In this document: one piece after another, positions 8,480 to 16,483 of the stretch | Numbering within the stretch: position 1 is the first letter of the stretch | Layout of the letters: the number at the start of each line of letters is the position of its first letter | Assembly: GCF_014635325.1 (NCBI RefSeq) | Contig: NZ_BMCT01000008.1 | Coordinates: forward strand, 62,001 to 126,000 | Direction of reading: 5' to 3' | Source: Azorhizobium oxalatiphilum | GTDB lineage: Bacteria; Pseudomonadota; Alphaproteobacteria; Rhizobiales; Xanthobacteraceae | DNA length: 64,000 nucleotides | Position numbers and translations under genes: made by a program | Notes under the pieces: generated by a model | What the model was told of the DNA's origin: nothing | What the model saw: only the letters and a program-made list of their open reading frames with translations | Database searches by the model: none

Positions 8480-9514
8480 TCATGGCGCTGGCGCGAACTG
8501 TTCCACCGCCGCCTCGTCGCACTCGGGATCGGCCGGGCCGGGCGCGGCCGGCGCTTGCGGCGCGGCCGCCGCGCTGCCCAGCGCGCCGAAGAAGGTATTC
8601 ATCACCACCTCCACGCCAAAGGCGCTGACATCCCGCAGATTGGGGGCGAAGAACATGGCGCGGAAGGGTGGGCTGGTGATGAGTTCGAAGGAGGGGAAAT
8701 AATCGCAGTCCGGCCGCCGGGCCATCTCGCCCGCCGCCGCCCGCAGGATGGCCTTGCAGCCGCCGGTGGCCACCAGCACATGCCGGCCGGAGGCGGTGGC
8801 GATCAGCGGTCCCGGCGCCACCGTGAGCAGGACCTTCACGCCGGGGCGGATGTGGGCCAGAAGATCCAGCGCCGCCGAGACATCGGCCAGCACGTCGCCC
8901 AGCGTGTGCTCGTGAAAGGCGTGGCGCGCGGGATCGAAGGCATCGGCGCACACGCCGGGGGCGACGGGATATTCCAGCCCGCTCGCCTTGTCCCGCCAGG
9001 CCTCGTTGAGGCCGAGGGTGAAGACGAACAGATCGGTTTCGCCCAGCGCCTGCGCCAGGCTGGCGAGAGCGGTGCGGCGGGAGGCTTCCGCCTCGGCGCG
9101 GCTGGCAAAGCCGTCGGGCTCGATGCCGGGCCGGAAGGGATCGTGGGTGCGCCCGTCCCGGCTCCAGAACGTATCGGGTACCGGTGCGGCCCCGCTGGCC
9201 CACCGCAGCCACTGCAACAGCTGGCGGGGGGTATAGATGTTGCCCGTGCGGGCCGAGAACAGGTCATAGCCGAGGCGCCGCCGCTCGGCCTCCGGCAAGG
9301 GCGTGGGGGCAGGCTCAGCATCGACGAAACTGAAGCCCCGCGCCCGCAGCACCCTTCCGAAATGCCGGGCGAAGCAGGAGCCGAAGGCGGCAATTCGGGT
9401 CTCCGGGCCGATGGGCCACTTCGGCTGCCACAAGGGGCCGATCTCCAGCGGCGCCCGGCTGGTGACCGCCGTGCGCCAGAAGGCTTCGCCGGGAAGGGCC
9501 TCGTAAGGGTTCAC
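8480..9514 (-). CDS. GSCFA-domain protein
   Basis: A 344-residue protein with the signature that names the GSCFA family, FGSCFARHFGR (about residues 40-50), followed by RTGNIYTPRQLLQWLRW and LFVFTLGLNEAW, and closing with a C-terminal PSFELITSPPFRAMFF. GSCFA proteins are remote relatives of SGNH hydrolases with an unproven role, often near glycan genes. The open frame runs far upstream antisense to nfuA, but the residues there are not family-like. The GTG at 9514 was chosen because GAGG lies about 7 bases before it and the start VNPYEALPGEAFW fits family N-termini. Partner of the downstream SGNH gene. Confidence 0.75.
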   Translation of the reverse strand: MNPYEALPGEAFWRTAVTSRAPLEIGPLWQPKWPIGPETRIAAFGSCFARHFGRVLRARGFSFVDAEPAPTPLPEAERRRLGYDLFSARTGNIYTPRQLLQWLRWASGAAPVPDTFWSRDGRTHDPFRPGIEPDGFASRAEAEASRRTALASLAQALGETDLFVFTLGLNEAWRDKASGLEYPVAPGVCADAFDPARHAFHEHTLGDVLADVSAALDLLAHIRPGVKVLLTVAPGPLIATASGRHVLVATGGCKAILRAAAGEMARRPDCDYFPSFELITSPPFRAMFFAPNLRDVSAFGVEVVMNTFFGALGSAAAAPQAPAAPGPADPECDEAAVEQFAPAP

Positions 9515-9746
9515 GCATGCCTCGCGCAACGCACGTTTTCGGGGCGCGAAGAGTGTGGAGCCTGCTCCCGCAAAGTCAAGGTGTAGGTCGGCTGCCCGTG
9601 CGCGGCGCGCATGCTCCGGAAAGCGCGATGGCGCCAAACGGCCGTTGGGGGGCACCGGGCCTTTTCGCAGGGCCTCCGGATGCTTATGTTGCGCGAGACA
9701 AGCGCCCCCCGGCGGTGCGCCCAGCAATCGCTCAAGGACCAGAGCC

Positions 9747-10307
9747 ATGTTCATCCAGACCGAGGCCACGCCGAACCCGGCGACCCTCAAGTTCCTGCCC
9801 GGCCGCAATGTGCTGGGCGACGGCACGCTCGAGGCCCGCAGCCTCGAGGAAGCCGGCCGCTCCCCGCTCGCCCAGCGCCTGTTCGAGGTGAAGGGCGTGG
9901 GTGGCGTGTTCCTGGGCTCCGATTTCGTCACCGTCACCAAGACGGATGGCGAATGGGCGCACATGAAGCCCGCCATCCTCGGCGCCATCATGGAGCACTT
10001 CATGTCCGGCGCGCCGGTGCTGGCGGACGGCGTGGAAGCCTCCCATGCGGATGACGAGGAGTTCTTCGATGCCGCCGATGGCGAGATCGTCGACACCATC
10101 AAGGAACTGATCGAGACCCGCGTGCGCCCGGCGGTGGCGGCGGATGGCGGCGACATCACCTTCCGGGGGTTCCAGGAGGGCGTGGTCTATCTCAACATGA
10201 AGGGCTCGTGCTCGGGCTGCCCGTCCTCCACGGCGACGCTGAAGAACGGCATCGAGAACCTGCTGCGCCACTTCGTGCCCGAAGTGCAGGAAGTGCGCCC
10301 GGTCTGA
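9747..10307 (+). CDS. nfuA: NifU-family iron-sulfur cluster scaffold/carrier NfuA
   Basis: A 186-residue protein that carries and delivers [4Fe-4S] clusters. An N-terminal Nfu_N domain (starts MFIQTEATPNPATLKFLPG) precedes a C-terminal NifU domain containing the CSGCPSS motif; these two cysteines bridge a cluster between two subunits. Length and domain order are as usual for alphaproteobacteria. ATG at 9747 is preceded by AAGGACC. The open frame extends 64 codons upstream but with non-family residues. A hairpin at 10332-10352 follows. The next genes, tsaB and rimI, are its usual neighbours in Hyphomicrobiales. Confidence 0.95.
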   Translation: MFIQTEATPNPATLKFLPGRNVLGDGTLEARSLEEAGRSPLAQRLFEVKGVGGVFLGSDFVTVTKTDGEWAHMKPAILGAIMEHFMSGAPVLADGVEASHADDEEFFDAADGEIVDTIKELIETRVRPAVAADGGDITFRGFQEGVVYLNMKGSCSGCPSSTATLKNGIENLLRHFVPEVQEVRPV

Positions 10308-10331
10308 TAACCCGGCCCCCGAGGACGGACG

Positions 10332-10352
10332 AGGCGGGGCCGAACCCCGCCT
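10332..10352 (+). terminator. Hairpin after nfuA
   Basis: Perfect 8-bp arms (AGGCGGGG / CCCCGCCT) around a 5-base loop, 24 bp after the nfuA stop. There is no T tract, so it may be a processing or weak termination site. It is directly followed by GATCCGGCTCTA (10353-10364), which matches one end of the 51-bp dispersed repeat. Confidence 0.45.
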
Positions 10353-10457
10353 GATCCGGCTCTAAGCTCCACATTTTCCGGGGGTTTCCCCTCTCTCCCC
10401 TTCCGTCAGAGCCGGTTTCGGTTGATCGTGGGTGCGGGGAACTGGCACTCACGATCC

Positions 10458-11141
10458 ATGTATGTCCTTGCCATAGATACTGCGCTCGCGGCCTGCTCGG
10501 TGGCGGTGCTCGACGTCGAAGCCGATGCCATCATCGCCGGCGACAGCCTGCTCATGGAGCGCGGCCATGCCGAGGCCCTCATCCCCATCGTCGAGCAGGT
10601 GATGCGCGATGCGGGCCTTGAGGTCCGCCAGCTGTGGCGCGTGGCGGTGACGGTCGGCCCCGGCAGCTTCACCGGCCTGCGCGTGGGGCTCTCCGCCGCA
10701 CGCGGCTTCGCGCTGGTGGCGGGCAAGCCGGCGGTGGGGGTCACGACCCTCTCGGCGCTGGCAGCGCCCTATCTGGCGCTGGACGACACCTTGCCCGTGG
10801 TGTCAGCCATCGATGCCCGGCACGGCCATGTCTATCTGCAGATGTTCGGCGCCGGCGGGCGCACCCTGATCGCGCCCCGCGTGGCGGCGGTGAAGGATGC
10901 GGCGCGTGCGGTGGCCATCGGACCGGTGCGGCTGGTCGGGTCCGGCGCCGCGCTGGTGGCGGAGGCGTGGCCGCCCAAGGAAACCCTGCCCACGCTGGTC
11001 GAGGACATGGCGGCTCCGGATGTGGCCTGGGTGGCGCGTCTCGGCTCCGTGGCCGATCCGGCGCGTTCGGAGGCAAAACCCCTCTATCTGCGCCCGCCGG
11101 ACGCCAAGCCGCAGACCGCCGCGCGCATCGCCCGGCGGTGA
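10458..11141 (+). CDS. tsaB: tRNA N6-threonylcarbamoyladenosine synthesis protein TsaB
   Basis: A 227-residue member of the ASKHA-fold TsaB/YeaZ family, the partner of TsaD and TsaE in making t6A37 in ANN-decoding tRNAs. It has the N-terminal MYVLAIDTALAACSVAVLD strand pair and the VTVGPGSFTGLRVGLSAARG segment typical of TsaB. The start at 10458 agrees with family N-termini; the open frame continues 12 codons upstream with no family similarity. The stop lies 35 bp before rimI, the usual operon partner. Confidence 0.93.
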   Translation: MYVLAIDTALAACSVAVLDVEADAIIAGDSLLMERGHAEALIPIVEQVMRDAGLEVRQLWRVAVTVGPGSFTGLRVGLSAARGFALVAGKPAVGVTTLSALAAPYLALDDTLPVVSAIDARHGHVYLQMFGAGGRTLIAPRVAAVKDAARAVAIGPVRLVGSGAALVAEAWPPKETLPTLVEDMAAPDVAWVARLGSVADPARSEAKPLYLRPPDAKPQTAARIARR

Positions 11142-11176
11142 CTGTCGCCCCGCCTTTTCGCCCTTGAACGCCGGCC

Positions 11177-11659
11177 ATGAGCACCTTCTCCCGCTTCTTC
11201 TCGTCCCCTGAGCCGGATATCCGCGACGCGGTGACGGCGGATGCGCCGGAGCTTGCCCGGCTGCACGCCACCGCCTTCCATCGTGGCTGGTCGGCCTCCG
11301 AGTTCGAGCGCCTGCTGGCCGAGCGCACGGGCGTCGGCCATGTGATGCGGGCGGGTCCACGCGGAAAACTGCTGGGCTTCGTGCTCTCGCACGCGGTGCC
11401 GCCGGAATCGGAAATCCTCTCCATCGTCACCGAGGCGGCGAGCCGGGGGCAGGGGCTGGCGCGGCGGCTGCTCACCCATCATCTCGGCCGCCTCGCCGCG
11501 CAGGGGGTGACGGCCTCCTTCCTTGAGGTGGAGGCGGGCAATGATCCGGCCATCGCCCTCTATCGCCGGGCCGGCTATGCGGAGGCCGGTCGCCGCAAGG
11601 GCTATTATGAAGGCCCCAGCGGGCGCACCGACGCGCTTGTGATGCGGCGGGATTTCTGA
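11177..11659 (+). CDS. rimI: Ribosomal protein S18 alanine N-acetyltransferase RimI (GNAT)
   Basis: A 160-residue GNAT acetyltransferase. The acetyl-CoA loop is visible as VTEAASRGQGLARRLLTHHL (R-x-x-G-x-A/G type), followed by the FLEVEAGNDPAIALYRRAGY block that is characteristic of RimI. It acetylates the N-terminal alanine of ribosomal protein S18 in E. coli; the alphaproteobacterial orthologue is assigned by tsaB linkage. In most relatives fur follows rimI; here the next gene is a dihydroxyacetone kinase and fur lies 26 kb away in inverted orientation. Confidence 0.88.
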   Translation: MSTFSRFFSSPEPDIRDAVTADAPELARLHATAFHRGWSASEFERLLAERTGVGHVMRAGPRGKLLGFVLSHAVPPESEILSIVTEAASRGQGLARRLLTHHLGRLAAQGVTASFLEVEAGNDPAIALYRRAGYAEAGRRKGYYEGPSGRTDALVMRRDF

Positions 11660-11686
11660 CGGCCGATCCTTCTTCATGCTGCGTTC

Positions 11687-11713
11687 ATGCTGCGCAATAT
11701 TGCGGTGCAGCAT
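11687..11713 (+). terminator. Inverted repeat after rimI, possible terminator
   Basis: ATGCTGC and GCAGCAT (7-bp arms) enclose a self-complementary GCAATATTGC and are followed by TTTGTGG. It lies 28 bp after the rimI stop. The left arm sits inside a tandem duplication of TTCATGCTGCG. Function as a terminator is plausible but the T tract is short. Confidence 0.4.
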
Positions 11714-11858
11714 TTGTGGTGGCTTGTGCCGGCGGTGCGTTGGGGCTTAACTCCCAAGCGTTTGTTACATTTGTGTTTTCCTTTACCGCCACACTCCGGA
11801 CGTCCGGTCCCTTCAATGCCAGCGCAGGAGCCCGTGAAAACGGTCTCCCGAAATCATG

Positions 11859-11905
11859 GAGACGGATTCACCGATCAGGTTGAACAACCTGATCGGATCC
11901 GGCTC
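11859..11905 (-). repeat. Dispersed 51-bp palindromic repeat, copy A
   Basis: Reverse-oriented copy of the element also found at 18289-18339 and 28454-28504. Its core 11871-11896 is a perfect 12-bp inverted repeat (arms CCGATCAGGTTG and CAACCTGATCGG) around AA. It lies 40 bp before dhaK and could also act as an mRNA structure there. The outer ends (GAGACGGAT / ATCCGGCTC) are related but not identical inverted repeats. Confidence 0.7.
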
Positions 11906-11945
11906 CGGCGCGGCGCCGGTGCGCCCCACCCAAGGAACACGCCCC

Positions 11946-13586
11946 ATGAAGCATTTCCTCAACCGCCGGGACAGCATCGTCACCGAGGCGCTGGACGGCC
12001 TGTTGCGTACCTCCCCGCCCGGCAAGCTGGCGCGGCTCGATGCCTATCCGGGCATCAAGGTCGTGGTCCGTGCCGACTGGGACAAGGCGAAGGTCGCCGT
12101 CATCTCCGGCGGCGGCGCCGGCCATGAGCCCTCCCACGCCGGTTTCGTCGGCAAGGGCATGCTCACCGCCGCCGTGTCGGGCGAGATCTTCGCCTCGCCG
12201 AGCGTGGAAGCGGTGCTGACGGCCATCCGCGCCGTCACCGGCGCCAAGGGCTGCCTGCTGGTGGTGAAGAATTACACCGGCGATCGACTGAACTTCGGCC
12301 TCGCCGCCGAGAAGGCGCGGGCGGAAGGGTTCGAGGTGGAGATGGTGATCGTCGGCGACGACATCGCACTGCCCGACATCGCCCAGCCGCGCGGTGTGGC
12401 CGGCACGCTGTTCGTGCACAAGATCGCCGGCCACCATGCGGAAGCGGGCGAGACACTGGCGGAAGTGACGCTGGCGGCGAAGGCGGCGGCGGCGCGCATC
12501 GTCTCGCTGGGCGTGTCGCTCTCCACCTGCTCCATCCCCGGCCAACCCCATGAGGCGCGCCTCGGCGAGGAGGAAGGCGAACTCGGCCTCGGCATTCATG
12601 GCGAGCCGGGGGCGGAGCGCATCAGCCTGCAGCCGGCCTCCGACATCGTCGGACTGCTGGTGGAGCGCCTCCTGCCGCACCTCACTCCCGGCAAGCCGCA
12701 GGCTCTGCTCATCAACAATCTGGGCGCCGTGCCGCCGCTGGAAATGAGCCTGATCGCGGAAGCCGTGCTCACCTCGAAGCTCGCCGCCGACGTGAAGCTG
12801 GTCATCGGCCCGCGCGCACTGATGACGGCGCTGAACATGAACGGCTTTTCGCTCTCGCTGGTGGAGCTGGACCCGGCGCGCGAGGAAGCCCTGCGCTCAA
12901 GCGTGGAGCCCGCCTCGTGGGTGGCCCCGGTGGAGACCCACGACATCGTCCTCCTGCCCGCGCCCCATGCGGCGGGTGAGGCGGCGGCCCCTGCTGCCAG
13001 TGCCGATGCGGCGGCGGAAGCGCTCCTGAGGGCCGTGTGTACGCACCTGATCGCGCAGGAGGCCGAGCTGAACCGGCTCGATGCCCGCATCGGCGATGGC
13101 GACACCGGCTCCACTTTCGCCACCGCCGCCCGCTCGGTGGAGGCGAAGATCGCCGCGCTGCCGCTGGCCGATGCGGCGACCACCTGCGGCGTCATCGGCC
13201 ACACGCTCGGCACCAACATGGGCGGGTCGAGCGGCGTGCTCATGTCCATCTTCTTCACCGCCGCCGCCAAATCCCTGGAGGACAAGGCGGACCTGCCCGC
13301 CGCTCTGCTGGCCGGTCTGGAGCGCATGACCTTCTATGGCGGCGCGCAGCCCGGCGACCGCACCATGGTGGATGCGCTCGATCCGGCGCTGAAGGCGCTG
13401 GCCGCCGAGGGCATCGCGGCGGCTGCGGTTGCGGCGCGGGCGGGGGCGGACGCCACCGCCACCATGCGCCGCGCCAAGGCGGGACGCGCGGCCTATCTCT
13501 CCGAGCAGAATCTCGACGGCGTGCTCGATCCCGGCGCAGTGGCGGTGGCCGGCGTGTTCGAGGTAGTGGCGAAGCTGAAGGGGTGA
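11946..13586 (+). CDS. dhaK: ATP-dependent dihydroxyacetone kinase (DhaK-DhaL fusion)
   Basis: A 546-residue single-chain kinase that phosphorylates dihydroxyacetone (and often glyceraldehyde) with ATP. The K domain (1-~335) has GGGAGHEPSHAGFVGKGML and the substrate-binding histidine His218 in GIHGEPG, which forms a hemiaminal with the substrate. The L domain (~355-546) has the Mg-ATP motif DGDTGS (384-389). An Ala-rich linker joins them. The ATG at 11946 gives the family N-terminus; the open frame extends 30 codons upstream across the palindromic repeat. It is transcribed alone, ending in a strong hairpin. The physiological role (glycerol, C1 or sugar-derived dihydroxyacetone) is not shown by neighbours. 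Confidence 0.92.
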   Translation: MKHFLNRRDSIVTEALDGLLRTSPPGKLARLDAYPGIKVVVRADWDKAKVAVISGGGAGHEPSHAGFVGKGMLTAAVSGEIFASPSVEAVLTAIRAVTGAKGCLLVVKNYTGDRLNFGLAAEKARAEGFEVEMVIVGDDIALPDIAQPRGVAGTLFVHKIAGHHAEAGETLAEVTLAAKAAAARIVSLGVSLSTCSIPGQPHEARLGEEEGELGLGIHGEPGAERISLQPASDIVGLLVERLLPHLTPGKPQALLINNLGAVPPLEMSLIAEAVLTSKLAADVKLVIGPRALMTALNMNGFSLSLVELDPAREEALRSSVEPASWVAPVETHDIVLLPAPHAAGEAAAPAASADAAAEALLRAVCTHLIAQEAELNRLDARIGDGDTGSTFATAARSVEAKIAALPLADAATTCGVIGHTLGTNMGGSSGVLMSIFFTAAAKSLEDKADLPAALLAGLERMTFYGGAQPGDRTMVDALDPALKALAAEGIAAAAVAARAGADATATMRRAKAGRAAYLSEQNLDGVLDPGAVAVAGVFEVVAKLKG

Positions 13587-13595
13587 GTATTCCGG

Positions 13596-13623
13596 GGAGC
13601 GTCCGGTTCTGTCCGGACGCTCC
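13596..13623 (+). terminator. Terminator-like hairpin after dhaK
   Basis: Perfect 11-bp arms (GGAGCGTCCGG / CCGGACGCTCC) around a 6-base loop, 9 bp after the dhaK stop. It is followed by TCCTCTG instead of a T run. Confidence 0.6.
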
Positions 13624-13748
13624 TCCTCTGTGCCAAGCTTTGGCGTGGCTTTTATCGCGGTGCGCAGGCTGGCCGTGCTAGCATCGGATCCTGCACTGTA
13701 CCCGCATTCGTCCCGCAATGACGCGGCCCAGACGGCAAGGATGCCGCC

Positions 13749-14720
13749 ATGTCCTCTCTCCTGCGCCTCGATTTCATTCTCAACACCTTCTATTCCGGCC
13801 CGCAGGCGTGGTTCTTCCTCGCCGATGACCGGGGCTATTTCCGCGACGAGGGGCTGGAGGTCTGCTTCACCGAGGGCGATACGCTGGCCAATGCGGTGCC
13901 GCGCATCGCCAGCGGAGCCTTCGATGCCGGTTATGGCGACATGAATGCGCTGGTGGAGTTCGCGGCCGCGCAGCCCGCCGAGGCGCCGGTGGCGGTCTAT
14001 GCGATGCATAATCGCTCGCCCTACACCATCGCCGTTCCGGCCACCGGGCCGGTGCGCACGCCGCAGGATCTGGTGGGGCGGCTGCTGGCGACCCATCCAG
14101 GCGATGCGGCATGGCGCATGTTCCCGGAATTCGCCCATGCCAACGGCTTCGATCATGCAAGCGTGCTGGTGGAGGCGTCCGACCTGCCCCACAAGGACAT
14201 CGTGCCGCTCATGCTGGAAGGGCAGTGGGACGGGCTGTTCGGCTTCGTGAACACCATCAACGCCCAGACGCTGGAAGCCGGGCTCGATCCGGCCGCCGTG
14301 CTGCGGCATCTGCCCTGGCAGGAGCATGTGCCGAGCTTTTATGGCGCGGCGGTCATGGTGTCCCAGCATCTGCGGCAGCAGCATCCGGAGGCGGTGCGGG
14401 GCCTTGTGCGGGCGATCAACCGGGGACTGGCGGACGTGGTGGCGGACATCGATGCTGCGACCGATGCGGTGGTCCGGCGCAATCCGGCGATCGACCGCGC
14501 CGCCAACCGCGCCCGTCTCGCCGGCACGCTGGCGCTGGAGATGGCCCATCCGGAAAGTGCCGGGCCGGGCATGGGAGCGGCGGATGCGGGCCGGCTGAAG
14601 GAGGCCATCGCCATCATCGCGGCGGCAAAGGGATTGGCGCAGCCGCCGACCGTGGACCAGATCTTCGATGCGGGCTTCCTGCCGCCGGAAGGTGAGCGCA
14701 TCCGTACGCTGGCGGGCTGA
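13749..14720 (+). CDS. NMT1/THI5-like substrate-binding protein without a signal peptide
   Basis: A 323-residue protein with the NMT1/THI5 (SsuA-like) fold: LDFILNTFYSGPQAWFFLAD then RGYFRDEGLEVCFTEGD at the start, a ligand-loop region DAGYGDMNALVEFAA, and VRTPQDLVGRLLATHPGDAA. Such proteins usually bind pyrimidines, sulfonates or nitrate for an ABC transporter. Here there is no N-terminal export signal and no ABC permease or ATPase beside it, so it may be cytoplasmic, or the true start may be missed. Its stop is followed by a bidirectional hairpin shared with the convergent dpp-like gene. Ligand unknown. Confidence 0.75.
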   Translation: MSSLLRLDFILNTFYSGPQAWFFLADDRGYFRDEGLEVCFTEGDTLANAVPRIASGAFDAGYGDMNALVEFAAAQPAEAPVAVYAMHNRSPYTIAVPATGPVRTPQDLVGRLLATHPGDAAWRMFPEFAHANGFDHASVLVEASDLPHKDIVPLMLEGQWDGLFGFVNTINAQTLEAGLDPAAVLRHLPWQEHVPSFYGAAVMVSQHLRQQHPEAVRGLVRAINRGLADVVADIDAATDAVVRRNPAIDRAANRARLAGTLALEMAHPESAGPGMGAADAGRLKEAIAIIAAAKGLAQPPTVDQIFDAGFLPPEGERIRTLAG

Positions 14721-14729
14721 CGGGGCCAA

Positions 14730-14760
14730 TAAAAAAGGGCGGCGCCTCCCGGCACCGCCC
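14730..14760 (-). terminator. Rho-independent terminator of the peptide-type substrate-binding protein gene
   Basis: On the minus strand GGGCGG and CCGCCC (14737-14760), extended by an inner GCC/GGC pair, are followed by six Ts (14731-14736). It lies 24 bp after the stop of the gene at 14785-16383 and in the gap of a convergent pair. Confidence 0.85.
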
Positions 14761-14784
14761 TCTGTCGATCAGACCGTCAGAGGC

Positions 14785-16383
14785 TCACTGAAGCCCGATG
14801 GTCGTCAGGTCCTGGAACCAGTGCTGGGCCTGGATGAAGCTCTTCACCTTCGGGTTCAGGGCATGGGGGTTGGTGTCATGCACCACCCACACAAGGGCGG
14901 CGTCGTCCACCACCAGCTCATGCACCTGCGCCATCAGCTCGTCCTGCTTCTTCGGGTCGAAGGTCTTCTTCGCCTCGTCGATCAGGGCATCCACCTTCGG
15001 GTTGGCATAGGAGCCCCAGTTCACGCCCACGGGCGCCACCTGACGGCTATCGAAGAAGCGGATCAGCGCATAGAGCGGGTCCGAGGTCACATAGGCGATG
15101 TTGTTGGACGAGATCCCCTTGTTGATGGGATCCTTCGCGCCCTTGCGCCAATGGGTGTAGAGCGTCTCCAGCTCCACCACCTTGAACTCCACGTCGATGC
15201 CCACATCCTTCAGGTTCTGCTGGATGTACTCATTCATGGGCAGGGACAGCATCTGGCCGGTGCCGCCCTGCGCGATGATGAAGGTGGTCTTCAGCGGCTT
15301 CTCCACCGAGTAGCCGGCTTCCTTCACCAGCTTCTTGGCGGCTTCCGGATCATACTTCACATCAAAGGTCGGCTTGCCGAACCACGGGCTGGTGGCGTCC
15401 ACCTGGCCCTTGGCGGGCATGGCGAGGCCGTTCATGAGCGCGACGATGCCCTCGCGGTCGATGGCCAGATTGAGCGCCTTGCGCAGGCGCACGTCGGTCC
15501 AGGGCGAATCCGGCAGCTTGGAGAGGTCGTAGTTCCACACGTGAGGCGTCACGTTGGTCACGATCTTCATGCCGGCGGCCTTGAGCTGCGGCACGGCGTC
15601 GGGAGCCGGGGTCTCGATCACGTCCACCTGCCCGGCCAGCAGCGCATTGGTGCGCGTGAGGGCTTCCGGCATGGGGATGAGAACGATGCGGTCGGCCTTG
15701 GGGATGCGGTTCTTGTCCCAATAGGCCTCGTTCTTCACCAGATCCGCGCGCTCGCGCGGCACCAGCTTGTCCAGCTTGAAGGGGCCGGTGCCGGAGGGGG
15801 CGGAGGCGAACTTGTCCCAGTCCTTGCCCACCTTTTCATACTGGGCCGGCGAGGAGACCAGGAACCACAGCAGCTGATAGGGGAAGAAGCTGTCCACGTC
15901 CTTGGTGGTGATGGACATGGTGTAATCGTCGATCTTCTTCCAGCTCGCCACCGAGGGCAGGCGGGTGCGGACCTGGGCGGCCTGCCGCTGGTCGAACTGC
16001 GGGGCCTTGTCGTTGAGCACCTTGTCGAGGTTCCACACCACGGCATCGGCCGTGAAGTCGGAGCCGTCGTGGAACTTCACGCCCTTGCGCAGCGTGAAGA
16101 TCCAGACCTTCGGATCGGCAGGGTCCACCTTCCATTCGGTGGCGAGGCCGGGCACCAGCTTGCCGGGCCGGTCGCCCACATTCATCTCCCACGCGACGAG
16201 CGGGTCATAGATGGTGTGGCCGGTGAATTGATAGGCACCCGCGCCGCGATCTGGCTGTCCCGTGGTCAGAGGAATGTCTGCCATGGAAATGCCGTAGCGC
16301 ACGACGCTCTCGGCCTTGGCCGCCACACCGGCGAGCGCAACGCCCGCGAGAACAGTGGCAATACGTAATAGACGGCGCGTCAT
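14785..16383 (-). CDS. ABC transporter periplasmic substrate-binding protein (SBP_bac_5, peptide/opine type)
   Basis: A 532-residue lipophilic-signal protein: Arg-rich start and hydrophobic stretch LLRIATVLAGVALAGVAAKA end in a likely Ala-x-Ala cleavage. The mature part shows the family-5 signature (ATEWKVDPADPKVWIFTLRK then GVKFHDGSDFTADAVVWNLD) near residues 85-125. Family members bind oligopeptides, nickel, opines or glutathione. No permease or ATPase gene is next to it in the window, so its transporter is encoded elsewhere. It is bounded by a terminator on each side, hence probably monocistronic. Substrate unknown. Confidence 0.88.
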   Translation of the reverse strand: MTRRLLRIATVLAGVALAGVAAKAESVVRYGISMADIPLTTGQPDRGAGAYQFTGHTIYDPLVAWEMNVGDRPGKLVPGLATEWKVDPADPKVWIFTLRKGVKFHDGSDFTADAVVWNLDKVLNDKAPQFDQRQAAQVRTRLPSVASWKKIDDYTMSITTKDVDSFFPYQLLWFLVSSPAQYEKVGKDWDKFASAPSGTGPFKLDKLVPRERADLVKNEAYWDKNRIPKADRIVLIPMPEALTRTNALLAGQVDVIETPAPDAVPQLKAAGMKIVTNVTPHVWNYDLSKLPDSPWTDVRLRKALNLAIDREGIVALMNGLAMPAKGQVDATSPWFGKPTFDVKYDPEAAKKLVKEAGYSVEKPLKTTFIIAQGGTGQMLSLPMNEYIQQNLKDVGIDVEFKVVELETLYTHWRKGAKDPINKGISSNNIAYVTSDPLYALIRFFDSRQVAPVGVNWGSYANPKVDALIDEAKKTFDPKKQDELMAQVHELVVDDAALVWVVHDTNPHALNPKVKSFIQAQHWFQDLTTIGLQ

Positions 16384-16435
16384 CCGACGGCTTCCCTTTC
16401 AAACGGCAGAACTCCCCCGCCGTAAAGGAAAGCAA

Positions 16436-16461
16436 GAGGCATGCCGGATGCGGCATGCCTC
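16436..16461 (-). terminator. Terminator of the rimP-truB operon
   Basis: Perfect 10-bp arms (GAGGCATGCC / GGCATGCCTC) with a 6-base loop, 22 bp after the truB stop, followed on the minus strand by the T-rich TTGCTTTCCTTT. Confidence 0.75.
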
Positions 16462-16483
16462 TCCCGTCATTGTAAGCCGATGA

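Noticed and set aside
8480-10159. 559-codon version of the GSCFA protein
   Set aside because: The extra N-terminal part is antisense to nfuA. GTG 9514 with GAGG upstream gives the normal family start.
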